Source: Macrolepiota albuminosa (Eukaryota > Basidiomycota > Agaricomycetes > Agaricales > Agaricaceae). From it: a DNA stretch of 64,000 nt. The translations under genes and the position numbers were made by a program. Below are positions 1 through 11,074 of the stretch, piece by piece; the stretch's first letter is position 1, and every line of letters starts with the position of its first letter. The DNA lies in NCBI GenBank assembly GCA_027475525.1, contig JAMWFC010000055.1, positions 372,001 to 436,000 on the forward strand. Direction: 5' to 3'. Under the pieces are notes generated by a model, which was not told where the DNA came from, did no database searches, and was given only the letters and a program-made list of their open reading frames with translations.

Positions 1-44
1 GAGTGGGCTCCAGATAGAGAACGTCCTGAGCCAAGGCTGAAAGT

Positions 45-330
45 CAAGCCAGCCAACCCATCTCAGATGGTCAGACAGGGACATGTTTTGCATGCAGCCA
101 GCCAGGCCACTATGCTACCAACTGCCCTGCAATGGTGGGAGCCCCAAGAAAGGAGTATACACCCTGAGCTCATCTTTGTGCTGCACATACTGCAGCTGCG
201 AGTGGGAGTGACAGAGATATCTCTGCTGAGTTTGAGGCTGAGCATCTTACAAACGACCAAGAGCCCCACAAGTCTAGGAATTCCCTATGCCAGATTGGAT
301 GCTTCTGGGGCCTCTGAAGCATGGAAAACA
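45..330 (+). pseudogene. Gag C-terminal fragment with CCHC zinc knuckle (copy A)
   Basis: Positions 83-125 read C-F-A-C-S-Q-P-G-H-Y-A-T-N-C, a complete C-x2-C-x4-H-x4-C knuckle of the kind that binds RNA in retroelement nucleocapsids. The following sequence aligns by eye with the tail of the gag in Gypsy E (40560-40760): both have the stretch ending in an S-G-S-D/E-rich linker before the protease. The knuckle is in a different frame from the longest local open frame, so a frameshift separates it from the rest. Only the C-terminal part lies in the window. Confidence 0.7.
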
Positions 331-660
331 ACTGTACAGTACAATCAAACCTTAGAAACTCGAAAATTGCCTATATAAACAATTGCACAAATAAGGGGCA
401 AACTCTGGCAAACTCTGGCTTATATAAGCAGTTTGGAAGCAGTGCTGAGGGGCCCACAGTTGGAATGGTAGCTAAAGAACCAGAGCACCTCAAGGGCTGA
501 GAGTAGTACTAACAGATAGTGTTGAAAGAATAGAAACAGTAAAATGAAATAATGTCAGAAGAAATAAGAGAATGAATGAAAGGAGAGTGAAGGAATAAGA
601 AGTGAGAAAAGAAAGAAATAAGGAGTTCTCTGACAGTATGGGACAAACATAACTGTCCAG
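331..660. other. Unassigned spacer between gag and protease of copy A
   Basis: No coding signal is visible. The segment contains two TATA-like stretches (around 352 and 420) and a purine-rich run from about 505 to 640. In Gypsy E the sequence right after the knuckle still encodes an acidic linker, so this segment may be a small insertion or heavily decayed linker. No inverted or direct terminal repeats were found. Confidence 0.4.
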
Positions 661-663
661 ACG

Positions 664-3600
664 CCGGGCTTGTGTAGCCAGGAATATATGGATGTAGCAA
701 ACTTTGATCACTATGACATGATACTGGGAACACCATTCATGCGGCATAACAAAGTTGTGCTAGACTTTGAGCACTGTCAGGTGGTAGTGAATAGAAAAGT
801 GATCCCAGCAGAACGGGCTACAGTAGGTGACACTAATAATTGCCTGCAACGTCACCACACTACAGAGAAGCGCAAGGATTCTCCATAACTCAGTTGGTAC
901 AAAGCACTGGCAGTGGAGGATGTGGATGAGGAAAAACAGGCTATGCCTGAACTGAGCTCAGACCATGATGTGGTGATGATGAGCAAGGAGGAATATCAAG
1001 CCTCCAAGATGAGAGATGAGCAAATACTCGCTCCTGATGCTTGAGGCACAAAGCCTCCAGATAAACGCCAGCAGAAGGCGAAAAAGCTTGAGGACTCAGT
1101 GAATGTATGTCTATCTATGTCCTCATGAGTCAAACTAGATGACTTGAGGGACAGCAACCGAGAGGCAAAAGCCTCATATTGTGAGGACATACGGTCTTTA
1201 TAGGAGCAACCAGCTCTCCTCCCTGATTATGACTGGACATACGACCCTCAAATGCCACAGGAGTGGAACAAGCTGGTGGCAGCCACATGTGTGCAAAATC
1301 TGATTATGACTGGACATACGACCCTCAAATGCCACAGGAGTGGAACAAGCTGGTGGCAGCCACATGTGTGCAAAATGCACACCAGTGACAGATGACCGTT
1401 ACACCAGCCTATTGCCAGCCAGCATTGGACAAAGTCTCCATAGCATATTCCCTTATATGTGAGGGAAAAAACCTCATGGCTCATAGGGCAGCAATAGTGG
1501 AATCCTCACTAAGGCTGCACATACCTGATGACAGTCTTGATCAGGTGCTTGCAATACGCAAGCAATATGCACAGCAGCCTCAGCCACCATCAGCTACAGT
1601 GGAAGTACTTCCTCCGATGCATCTGAAGGGGAAACAGAAGGCAATGAGCCTTTTGAGGACCTCGGTTGCATCAGCAATGGCAAGAGGAATTTGCTGACAT
1701 GGTCAATGGGACCAAGAAGGAGCTCCTGCCATGGCAGGAGGTGAACCATGAGATCAATCTCATAGATGAGAGCAAGCAGTACAAGTACCACTTGCCACGC
1801 TGTCCATGCGCACTCCAGGAGCAACTACATGATAAAACTAATCGCTATTTGAATGTTCAATGGTGGTCACCATGCACCACTGCTCAGGCAGCACCATTAC
1901 TGTGCATTCCAAAGAAGGACAGTACCCTTCACACTGCTCTTGATGCACACCAGTGCAATGATAATACCATAAAGAATGTAACTCCTTTACCAGATCAAGA
2001 GGTGATTCAGGAAGATGTGGCTTGAGCAAAGTATCACTCAAAGATTGACCTCACGGATGCTTGTGAGCAGGTGTGCGTGCACACCAAAGATGTACCTAAG
2101 ACTGTGATTGCATTGATCATGGGCACGTTTATGAGCAACATCATGCAAATTGGAGACTGTAATGCCCCAGCAACCTTTCAGAAGTTAATGACCTCTATAT
2201 TTTGAGATGTGATATGACGCTTTATGCACGTCTATCTAGATGACATCTTCATCTATTCGGATTTCATGGAGGAGCACAAACAGCACCTCAGAGTTGTGTT
2301 TGAATGACTATGCAAGTACAAGTTGTACTTCAAATAGAAGAAGTGTGAGCTTTATGCTCAAAGTATAGACTGCCTAGAGCATGTCATCAATGAGTGGGGT
2401 ATACATCCCAATCAGGACAAGCTCAACCACATTCAGAAGTGGTGCATGCCACAAAACTACAATGACATCCAACGGTTTGTTGGTCTTGTCAACTACATAT
2501 CGAGCTTTCTGCCCAATGTTACTGCCTATACTGGGCCACTCATGGCCATAATGCAGAATGGGTTATCATTCAATTGGAGGCCACTGCACCAGCGATGCTT
2601 TGAAATGGTCAAACAGATCTGTACAAAGACTCCAGTTATTTGATCAATCAACCCCAGACAGGATAAGCCTATCTAGCTCATTTGTGATGCGTTTAAGACA
2701 GGTGTTGGTGCCATGTATGGCCAGAGGAATAGCTGGCAGACATGCTGCCCAGCAGGGTTCATGTCAAAGAAGTTCATGACTGCCCAGCAAAACTATGCTG
2801 TGCACAAGCTAGAAACCCTAGCCATACTTGAGGCCCTCCTCAAATAGGAGGATAAGCTGATGGGATACCATCTATATCATTACTGATCACAAGGCGCTTG
2901 AGTTCTTCAAAACTCAGGTGAACTTGTCACCATGTCAGCAATGTTGGATTGACTACATGTTGAGGATACCAGTTTGACATCACCTATGTTAAAGGTGAAC
3001 TCAATAAAGTGGCAGACTGTTTGTCTTGCTACTTTGAGAGTGATGTAGTTAGAGAGGCTCATGAGCCTTATGAGTATGTGCAGGCAGACTGCTGCATAGA
3101 CCCAGACAGAGAGGATTTACCTCTCTATTGGTACCAGAAGATCAGGGAACATGTCCTGGAAGTACATGTGATGCGCAACAATGAATGGAGACAAAGTACT
3201 CACCTCAGGGAGCAGCAGAAAGAGCAGGATGTAGCTACTGAGCTGCTCAAGGAGCATGAGATCATGGAACAGCTTTGCCCAGGAAACCCAAGCGTTCTGA
3301 TCAACCCTTCACTCTGGCTGAAATGCTAAAAGGCAAATTGCCTTTGTCCCAGCCACCTAGCCTGAGGAAAAACAACTTTCGTATGGAAGTAGTGTGGGAG
3401 TATGGACATGACTCCCTCTTCACTGAGATAATTACCAATCCTGACAACCATCTTTGGTTCAGACAGGGGCCTGACAGCTTAATCATGACAGAGAACCATT
3501 AAGGAGTGGCAGTGATCTGCCTTCCCCATATGCAAACTATTGTGATGCAAGTACTGGACCAGGCCCATGCACTGGTGGGGCACTTCAGTGCCGCATGAAT

Positions 3601-4840
3601 ATTGGAATACATCCAGAGATGGTATTAGTGGCCATGCATGGCCCAGGAGGTTACCAAGTTCTGCTCATCATGCACAGCATGTCAGAGGGCAAAGCTGCCC
3701 CCTGGAGCTCCTGCCAGGAAGCTGCACTAGCTACCGGTGCTGGTAAAGCCTTGGGATTCTATTGGAATGAATGGACTTTATAGGTCCTTTTTCTGAGTCA
3801 AGAGGATTTGACTACCTCTGGGTGGTGATATGTCACATGACAAGCATGGTGCACCTTATACTGGTGTGAATGATGCTGATGGCTAAAGAGCTGTTGTGGA
3901 TTTACCTTAGGGAGATTGTAAGGCTGCATGGGCTGCCTAGTACTATTGTGAGCAACCTTGACTTGAAATTCACATCGCAATCAATGGTGGAGGGAACTCC
4001 ACAAGCTATTAGGAGCCAAACTCCTCATGTTAACTTTATTCCATCTTAGATAGATGGGCAGACTGAACAGGCCAACTGCAGTATAGGCCAGATCCTAAGG
4101 GCAGTTGTCTGCCCTGATCAACAAGACTGGGGGGATTGTGTCCACTCACTGAGTTTGTAATAAACATGAGTATCTCAGAGGCTACATACAGAGTATGCAC
4201 TCTTTGAGCTCAATGGAGGTACATGCACTCTATGCTGCATGAGATTCGTGCAGATGTGGCTGCCTACCAAGGAGTAGTTGACTTTGTCAGGCAGGCCCTG
4301 AAGAATATTGCATTGGTGCATGACACCATCATCAAGACATGAGTTTTCCAGGCAAAAAATGCTAATCACCATAGGCAAATGGATCTGCCTATATCAGTGG
4401 GAGCATTGGTCTATCTGTCAACACGTAACCTGAGGCTGCCCAAGGGGCAGGCAAGTAAACTCTGCCCCAAATGAGTAGGCCCATACCACATGCTAGACAC
4501 AGAGCCAAGTACCTCCAACTACATGCTGGAGCTGCCGCAAGCATTGCAGGAACAACGAATCATTCCAAAGTTCCATGTGTTGCTGTTGTGACTATATAGT
4601 GTGTCTGACAATATGTTATTCTCTAACAGGGTGACCTTGGGCCCCTATGACTTTGGGGCATGAGATGATGATGAATGGTTTGTCAAGTGCATAATCGGGC
4701 ACCAGTGGACTGAGCAGAATATGCTTGAGTTTGAAGTATGTTGGTCTCTTGGGGACACAACATGGGAGCCATACTCCTATTGGTCCAAGCTAGCAGCACT
4801 TGACCGCTATTTGGAGTTGAAGGGCGTTAAGCACCTATAT
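664..4840 (+). pseudogene. Gypsy A pol: protease, RT, RNase H, integrase, chromodomain (broken)
   Basis: At 664-888 there is the distal half of a retropepsin, with the I-L-G-T-P-F motif. RT spans about 1920-2640, with a D-L-T-D-A motif, the D-C-N-A-P-A-T-F-Q block and the catalytic Y-L-D-D at 2233-2244. RNase H follows to about 3060, ending in V-A-D-C-L-S. Integrase pieces run about 3500-4340 and the chromodomain about 4630-4835, with the W-F-V and L-G-D-T-T-W-E-P motifs. Stops fall throughout (for example 2204, 2326 and 2336) and the frame changes several times, so no functional polyprotein can be made. A 77-bp duplication at 1223-1376 interrupts the protease-RT linker. Confidence 0.85.
1223..1376. 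repeat. Exact 77-bp tandem duplication (1)
   Basis: 1223-1299 is repeated base for base at 1300-1376, inside the gag-pol linker of Gypsy A. It is one of ten duplications of identical period in the window. Confidence 0.95.
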
Positions 4841-4971
4841 CAGTTAAGTAAGTGCCCCGGCGCTTAATTTGATTGGCAGTGCTGATTGTGGCTTGGCTGA
4901 GTTGGTCAGCAACTGTGGCTGAAACATGTCATAAAATTTGAAATTTCTTTTTTTCTTTTCTTTCCTCAACC

Positions 4972-6900
4972 ATGGACACATCACCCATGGACCAGGATAA
5001 TTGGCAGCAGCAGCAGCAGCATGCACTTGAGTTTTTGCCATCAATCTTACCATTGGCTAAAGAGGAGGCAGATAGCTCCCTCACTTACTCAAAATGTGCT
5101 ATGCATGCTCAGTGCAAAACTGATCTCCTTGTTTTTACAACTATTATCTGAGGTATCTACCATGTACTTTGAGGAGCAGAGTTCCCAGAGTGTTGGTGCA
5201 TACTCTACTGAGCCAAGGCCTTGCAACCCCAAAAGGATCAGTGGGGTAAGCAAATGGAAGAGCACGCATATGTCAATGTGTACTTCCCCAAGGGCGCTCC
5301 AAAAGGGGCCTCAGGGACTAATATCCCTTTCTTACCCACTATATTGGTAGAGGGCCCCCCAGCCTAATACTTTTGGTGTGTGTGGTCAATGGACCCACAT
5401 TTGGAGAAGTCTGTCTCAGAGAAGTTGCTGTCCCTGCCCTCTGATGACAATTGGTATGAAGAGTCTGAAGAGGCTCAAATGGAATCTCCTGTGCCACACA
5501 AGACAGCAGCACAATTCATAGTGTGCAAGCAGCACAACAGTAATTGATGGGCAAAAATGAACCATTGGGTGCAAGAAAGTGCCAAACAAGGAGCCACCCT
5601 CCTCGAAAAAAAGACCAGGCACATCTCCAATGTGCTCGGTATTTTGATTTATTGAGATCACACTATTGAGTGCCAGAACTCATTCTTTGGTGTGGGGCTA
5701 TCTCTCCAATTCTACTGGTTGCCAGTGACCAACACTATTTTTGTCAGGCAAGAGGCCCACGTAGCCAGGGCCTTTGAGGCTGACAAAGAAGGCAATGCTG
5801 TGCAGACACCCCACAACAGTAAGGTGTACCAAGTTGCACCTCACAGGTTCCCCCACAGCCCTCAAGAGCTTTGCAGGCTCCATTCACTGGTGAATAACCA
5901 GTTTATGCTAATTTTTCAGCATTAGTTGGGCTACCTTTTGCTCAACGACAAGTTTAAATGGGTGGCCCTGAACTACCTGAGCTCATATGCCCTTTTCTAT
6001 GGGCATCCTGAGATGTCCAACATGTGGACTGGTCTGGCTATGGACCATGCCATGCACATTCACTGGTGCAGCCTCTTTGGGCTTGTGCTTGTATGTGCTA
6101 TCAGCGCCAGCTGCCCCTCCAATACCACAGTGCATAAGCATCTAGCATACGTGTTTGCATGGCCAGGCCTCTATAGAGAGGCCATTGCCAACTATGAGGC
6201 AGCTACAGGGCAAGCATTTGTGCCCCTCTACTCCAAGGACTCAACCTTCAAGGCTCAGGCAGTGGATATCCTGGAAGCATCAGCTTTCATCTTCACCACT
6301 TCAGACGCATTACATGTCCTTATTCACAACCAAATTCCGGTCAGCTGGGCTGACTATGTGTATACTTATGAGGTCACCTACTTGGCCCATATCTTCTTTG
6401 GCAACAACCGCCTGTACAACAAGGCTCCTGCCATTGATGATGAGAGGCTGCAATGCCTCAATTATTATGGGACACCTCAGTCCCTTGCTCAGTAGGATGG
6501 GTAGTGTGAGGCCACCATTGGCGATCACCAATGCCTGATGCTTCAGCAGCAAGAGAGTTGTTGTGCCTTTGACAAGGTGCTCACCCAGGGAATGTATCTG
6601 CTCATCAGGCAAAATATTCATGTCTGAGAGATATGGATGTGTCAGTATCTGTCCGACAATGAGGATCTTTCTGAACCCCAACTATCTGCTCTGGGGCTGT
6701 CTGTCAACCCCAACCTTACGCTGTCCCTGCTACGGAACTATGACAATTCCCTGTCTATGGCAGGGCCATTGAGCACTTCTCACAAGTCCACATCTGAGGA
6801 TGAACTCCTTGACTACAATATGGATGACATGACTGCTGATCTATTCCAGGAGCCCAGGGACTCTTCAATCACCCCCATCCCTGATTTACCAATGGCCTGA
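4972..6900 (+). pseudogene. Accessory ORF downstream of the chromodomain in Gypsy A, unknown function
   Basis: After the chromodomain and a T-rich stretch, an ORF starts at ATG 4972 with a Q5 tract encoded by (CAG)5 at 5005-5019. With about ten stops and shifts it runs to 6900. The longest intact stretches are 5692-5925 and 5926-6495, which are separated by a single stop and are in the same frame; the last stretch is 6637-6900. The protein is neither an envelope (no signal peptide or membrane anchor seen) nor any pol domain. The middle part is aromatic-rich, with many F, Y, W and H. I do not recognise the family. Its position suggests a third ORF carried by the retrotransposon, but a captured or adjacent host gene copy is equally possible. 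Confidence 0.55.
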
Positions 6901-7180
6901 CCATTCTGATGCTTCAAGACTATAGTTTGGGTTGATTGGGAGGTGTGTAGCATAGTCAGCTATGTGGTGTTGGCCACATAGCTTTTACTTACTTTAGTAG
7001 TCAATATCTTATATTGTATTTATTATAATATAATATTAGATACATTATTATAAATAGTTTGATACATGCTGCTTATTAAGCAGCTTATTATTGTTTTATA
7101 CTACATTGTCAATAGATGGACTGGTCTGATTCTGTGTAGTGTAAACCTTGAGCTCACTCAAACTGTAACTGCGTTACACC
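6901..7180. other. Non-coding AT-rich spacer
   Basis: The stretch is strongly AT-rich (7005-7060 is almost only A and T). No gene is visible. It lies between the accessory ORF and a truncated LTR. A polypurine tract or LTR end that would close Gypsy A was not found. Confidence 0.5.
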
Positions 7181-8096
7181 TATACAGGATCAGTGCATCA
7201 ACAGCAGGCCACGGCAACATGGCACTGACTCAGAATACCTTAGCACATGCTAATTAACCAATTTTGGCAATATTTGATGGCTATGCATGGCAAGAAGCAG
7301 ATTCAATCAATGATAGTGCTGACAGCAGACAGAATGACAACTGACAGATGGCATCAGTCACTGATGACAGTGCTTAGTGAGAAAACTGATGATCTATCAA
7401 AAACTGATAAATAGCTTGGTGTTTGACCTTGGCGCCTGACATCGCTTAGTGCCTCAATTTGGCATCTAACATTGCTTAGTATCTTGGACAAACAGAAGGT
7501 TGATGGATTATGGTTTAGCATCACAATCCACCACCTGGCATTGCTAAGCATGTTGAATAGATAGTAGAGATCTGAAACCATTGGAGCCATCCCATAAATT
7601 TTCCAAGTTTACCACACTTTGGCATTATTAGTTACTTGGTGATGGTGAATTCCTTGTAGTATAAAAAGTACTTACCAACTTGTGCATAAGGACCAGAACA
7701 GAGTTTCCTGCTCCACTTACTCTAGTCTCTCTTATGGTCTAAGTCTCATTTATGGTCAGCAATGTCAAAGTAATTGGCAGTTGCAGACTATTGCTAGCCA
7801 ACAACATCCTCACACCTTGCATCTACAGCAGGCATTAACGTTGCTTAGACTTCACTAAGCTTACCATGTTCTTGCCACTCATGTTGCCGTGTTTGCTTAC
7901 TGCTTTTTCCACAGATGTTTCTACCTTAGCGCTTGACACTTGCCGACCCCCTTCCTGTCTTTATTTTATTTTATGGACGTGATCTCTGAAACCTGCCTGG
8001 GACTCCCCTCAACACTTTAAGCACGCCCAATGCAAGCTTTTGGCTTGGTAACACTATTTTCTACATTTGTTACTGACCAAACTTTGGATGTCATCA
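7181..8096 (+). repeat. Decayed solo LTR, family G1
   Basis: The sequence aligns along its length with the G1 LTR (8973-9908) read in the opposite orientation. The first ~13 bases of the LTR are missing and it ends in TCATCA at 8096. Compared with the young G1 LTRs nearly every CG has become TG or CA, so it is an old copy. It is inserted in exon 1 of the old gene copy that continues at 8097. Confidence 0.8.
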
Positions 8097-8972
8097 GCAG
8101 ATCAATAGCATTGGTGCAGAAGTGCCTGTAAATTTGGTGGTTGCTATCATGAAGTTATATGAGCAGTGGTTGGAGGTATGTGTTCTTGGCATGGGTTGGG
8201 ATCATGAAATCAAAGTGTGGGAATGGTGTCACTTGCACTATTTGGATCATTGTGGTACTGACTGGTTGGTGCCTTTTTCTCGTTTTGTAGGTGCTTCAGG
8301 TTTTTGCCATGTTGCTAACTGATTGGGTTGCTAGGTGCCTCCCCTCATTTCCACCATTGAGGATGAGTTGGAGAATATCTTGTCCAGGGCATTGCCAACA
8401 ATGGTAAGCATGCCTGCGGCAGAGTGAGTATCTCTAACCTTAAATTTTAACTTAGCTCTGGTCTGATTTGTCTTCACATCATAAGCAAGAGGTGTTGGTG
8501 CATTTGGCACATATATAAGTGGAGGAAAAGATTGCAGCAAGGCAAGAGGAAGTCTCTCAGGACTCCTGGGAGATTACCAGGTGCTGGAAGAGCAGGAAAG
8601 AGCAGCAGCATTGACAGCTGAGATAGAGGAGATTGCTGAGAGAAAGGCACCTGCCACTAAGAGGCAGAGAACCATGACTAAGGGGTCCAGCAAGGTTGGT
8701 CATTCTGGCAGCAATTTGAGCCCAGTATTGCCAGCTAGCAAGCAGGTCAGGCTCACTGAAGAAACTGGCAGGTGCTTCAAAGTGCAAGGTATGTTTTGCT
8801 TTCTCTTGCCGTTGCTGACAGTCTCTAACTGATTGGCAGGTTTTCAAAGTGGCTCCTCAATACATGATAAGTGATACTTGTTGAGTTAGGGCTTAAATTG
8901 ACTATAAGTACACATAGGCACCAACACAGTCCTCCTTTGATGACAAAGAACTCAAAGGACTGTTGTTGCCAC
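8097..8972 (+). pseudogene. Old copy of the G1 passenger gene, part 1
   Basis: This corresponds to most of exons 1-5 of the intact gene at 10078-11074, in the same order and with introns in the same places. The exon 1 block with the G-M-G-W-D and Y-L-D-H-C-G motifs lies at about 8122-8290, the E-D-E-L-E block at about 8355-8400, and the L-W-S-D exon start near 8457. Intron 2 still ends in TTAG and intron 3 in GGCAG. The C-terminal block D-D-K-E-L-K-G-L-L runs up to 8972, where the G1 element is inserted. The 5' end is cut off by the solo LTR at 7181-8096. Nonsense changes and CG loss make it a pseudogene. Confidence 0.75.
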
Positions 8973-9908
8973 TGATGACACCCAAAGTTTGGTCAGTAAC
9001 AAATATTACAATAGTGTTACCGTACCAATTGCTTGCGTTGGGCGTGCTATAAGTGATGTGAGGAGTCCCGGGCAGGTCCCAGAGAACGCGCCTGTGAAAA
9101 AGGGGAAAAGTCGGTAACAGGGTCGGCAAGTGTCAAGCGCTAAGGTAAAGCACCTAGGAAAAGAGCGGTAAGTGAACACGGCAAAGGTAAGTGGCAAGAA
9201 CCCGGTATGCTTAGCGAGGTCTAAGCGTCGATAATGCCTGCCGTAGCTGCAAGGCACGAATGTGTCGAGTGTTGGCGAGCATCTGTAACTGCCGATGAGT
9301 TTGACGTTGCCGACCGTAAATGAGCTCTTGAGCGTAAGGGAGACTGAAGAAAGGGGAGCAGGAAACTCTGGTCTATTGTTCGATGAGTATGTACAAGTCG
9401 GTAAGTACTTTATATACTACAAGGAGTTCACCGTCGCTAGTGACCAACCATTGCCAAAGTGCGGTAAACTGGAAAATTTTATAGGGGTAGCTCCAACGGT
9501 TTCAGATCCCTACCGTCCATTCAAGACCCTTAGCGACACCAGGTGGCAGATCGTGATGCTAAACCATCAATCCATCACCCTTCTGTCTGTCCAAAATGCT
9601 TAGCGATGTCAGGTGCCAAATCGAGACGCTAAGCGGTGTCAGACGCCAAGGTCAAACGCCAAGCTGTCCGTCAGTTTTTGATAGATCATTAGGCTTCTCG
9701 CTAAGCGCTGTCGTCAGTGACTGATGCCATCTGTCAGTTGTCATTCTGTCTGCCGTCGGCGCTATCACTGATTGGATCTGCTTCTTGCCGTGCGCGGCCG
9801 TCAAATATTGCCAAAAATGGTTAGTTAGCGCGTGCTAAGGTATTCTGGACCTGTGCCGTGTTGCCGTAGCCTGCCGTTGATGCGCTGATCCTGTATGGGG
9901 TCCTATCA
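8973..9908 (-). repeat. 3' LTR of G1 element
   Basis: 936 bp, reading TGATAGGACCCC...GGGTGTCATCA on the minus strand. A TATA box (TATATAAA on the minus strand) lies at 9409-9416. It is nearly identical to the interrupted 5' LTR at 15701-17683. Confidence 0.95.
9409..9416 (-). promoter_or_regulatory. TATA box of the G1 LTR
   Basis: TATATAAA on the minus strand, in the middle of the LTR as expected for the U3/R border. The same motif is at 16137-16144 in the 5' LTR, the copy that would drive the element. Confidence 0.6.
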
Positions 9909-9918
9909 TCTCCCCCCA
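9909..9918 (-). other. Polypurine tract of G1
   Basis: Minus-strand TGGGGGGAGA abuts the 3' LTR directly. This is the classic plus-strand primer of LTR retrotransposons. Confidence 0.85.
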
Positions 9919-10077
9919 ACTGAAAAATTGACTGTCCTCAGTCACCAAATAAGGCTACCGTTACCGCTTTTGTGACCAGTAGTCTGTGCGTTCTTGAGAT
10001 TTTGTTTATAGTCCTGGCGCATGAGTGTGGACTTCGTTTCTCCTTCCATCTTTTTTCTGGCGCTCTATTAAAATTAA

Positions 10078-11074
10078 ATGTCTTTCCGCATTCCAACTCC
10101 GCCCCCCGTACCGTCTCGTGAGGCTCAAGACGCTGCCTCTGCCTACATCAAAAAGGCAAACAATTTTCTCAAGCGGATTGATAGCGTTGGCGCAGATGCG
10201 CCTGTAAATTTGGTCGTTGCCGTGATGAAGTTATACGAGCGATGGCTGAAGGTGCGCGTTCTTGGCATGGGATGGGATCGTGAGATAGAGGTTTGGGAGT
10301 GGTGCCGGTCGCGGTACTTGGATCATTGTGGCGCGGAGTGGCTAGCGCCCTTTGCTTGTTTTGTAAGTACCTCCAGTTCTTGCCGTGTCGCTAGCTGATC
10401 GAGTTGCCAGGCGCCTCTTCCCATCCCAACGATTGAGGATGAGTTGGAGGATATTCTGTCCGGTGCCTTGCCGATGACGGTAAGCGCGCCTGCGGCAGAG
10501 TGAGTATTCCTAACCCATTCCTTTGACCTTAGCTTTGGTCTGACTTGTTGCCTCATAGTAAACAGGAGGTGTTGGCGCCGTTAGTGCGTATGCAGGTTGA
10601 GGAGGAGATCGCGGCAAGGCAGGAGGAGGTTTCTCAAGACGCCCGCGAGATTACCAGGGCACTAGAGGAGCGAGAGAGGGTGGCAGCGTTGGCAGCAGAG
10701 ATGGAGGAAGTTGCTGCGGAGAAGGCGCCTGCCGCCAAGAGGCAATCGGTAGCGGAGGGATCCAGCCAGGGTGGTCGTGCTAGCAGCACTTTGAGCCCAG
10801 TATTGCTGGCTAGCAAGTCGGGCTCGCCGAGGAAGCCGGCAGGTGCTTCCAAACGTAAGGTAAGTGCTAATTTCGCTTGCCATTGCCGACAGTCGCTAAC
10901 GACGTCGGTAGAGTCGCAAGGCGGCTCCTCAATATGCAGTAAGTGGTCTTTGGAAAAATCTAGTCTCCTTATTTACCGTGATCCTTCTAGGCGCCAACGC
11001 AGTCCAGTTTTGATGACAAGGAGCTCAAAGGACTGCTGTTCCCGCGTCGTGAGGAGGAATTGGCTGTTGTATAA
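10078..11074 (+). CDS. Five-exon spliced gene carried antisense inside the G1 retrotransposon, unknown function
   Basis: Proposed exons are 10078-10362, 10411-10479, 10533-10859, 10912-10938 and 10991-11074 (263 codons). All introns are 48-53 bp, start GTAAG, end AG and are phase 0. The donor and acceptor choices are supported by the old copy at 8097-8972, where exon sequence is conserved and introns diverge. Exon 1 begins with a proline-rich stretch and contains a W-rich block (W-D-R-E-I-E-V-W-E-W) and Y-L-D-H-C-G. Exon 3 is a charged, likely coiled-coil segment rich in E, R and A followed by a K/S/G-rich tail. No known domain, signal peptide or membrane segment was recognised. It lies on the strand opposite to gag-pol, so its introns cannot be spliced from the genomic RNA. 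Relative to the old copy it is 3'-truncated, stopping where pol begins (50-bp overlap with the RNase H end). Confidence 0.72.

Larger units (their letters stand above)
1..6900 (+). mobile_element. Decayed Ty3/Gypsy chromovirus, copy A
   Basis: The plus strand shows, in retrotransposon order, a gag CCHC knuckle, an aspartic protease remnant, reverse transcriptase, RNase H, integrase, a chromodomain and then an extra ORF. Every part carries stop codons and frame breaks. Many of the stops are one transition away from a sense codon kept in the related copies B and D (CGA to TGA, CAG to TAG), so the copy is old and was mutated mainly by C-to-T change. The 5' end lies outside the window and no LTR can be recognised at the 3' end near 6900. 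The order protease-RT-RNase H-integrase-chromodomain is diagnostic for chromoviruses. Confidence 0.88.

Noticed and set aside
4972..6900. Envelope gene of an endogenous-retrovirus-like Gypsy
   Set aside because: No signal peptide, no transmembrane anchor near the end and no furin-like site were seen. Position alone is not enough.
10480..10565. Longer version of intron 2 in the antisense gene ending at AACAG (10565)
   Set aside because: The nearer acceptor CCTTAG (10532) is also in frame, gives a 53-bp intron like the others, and the L-W-S-D coding sequence after it is conserved in the old copy.
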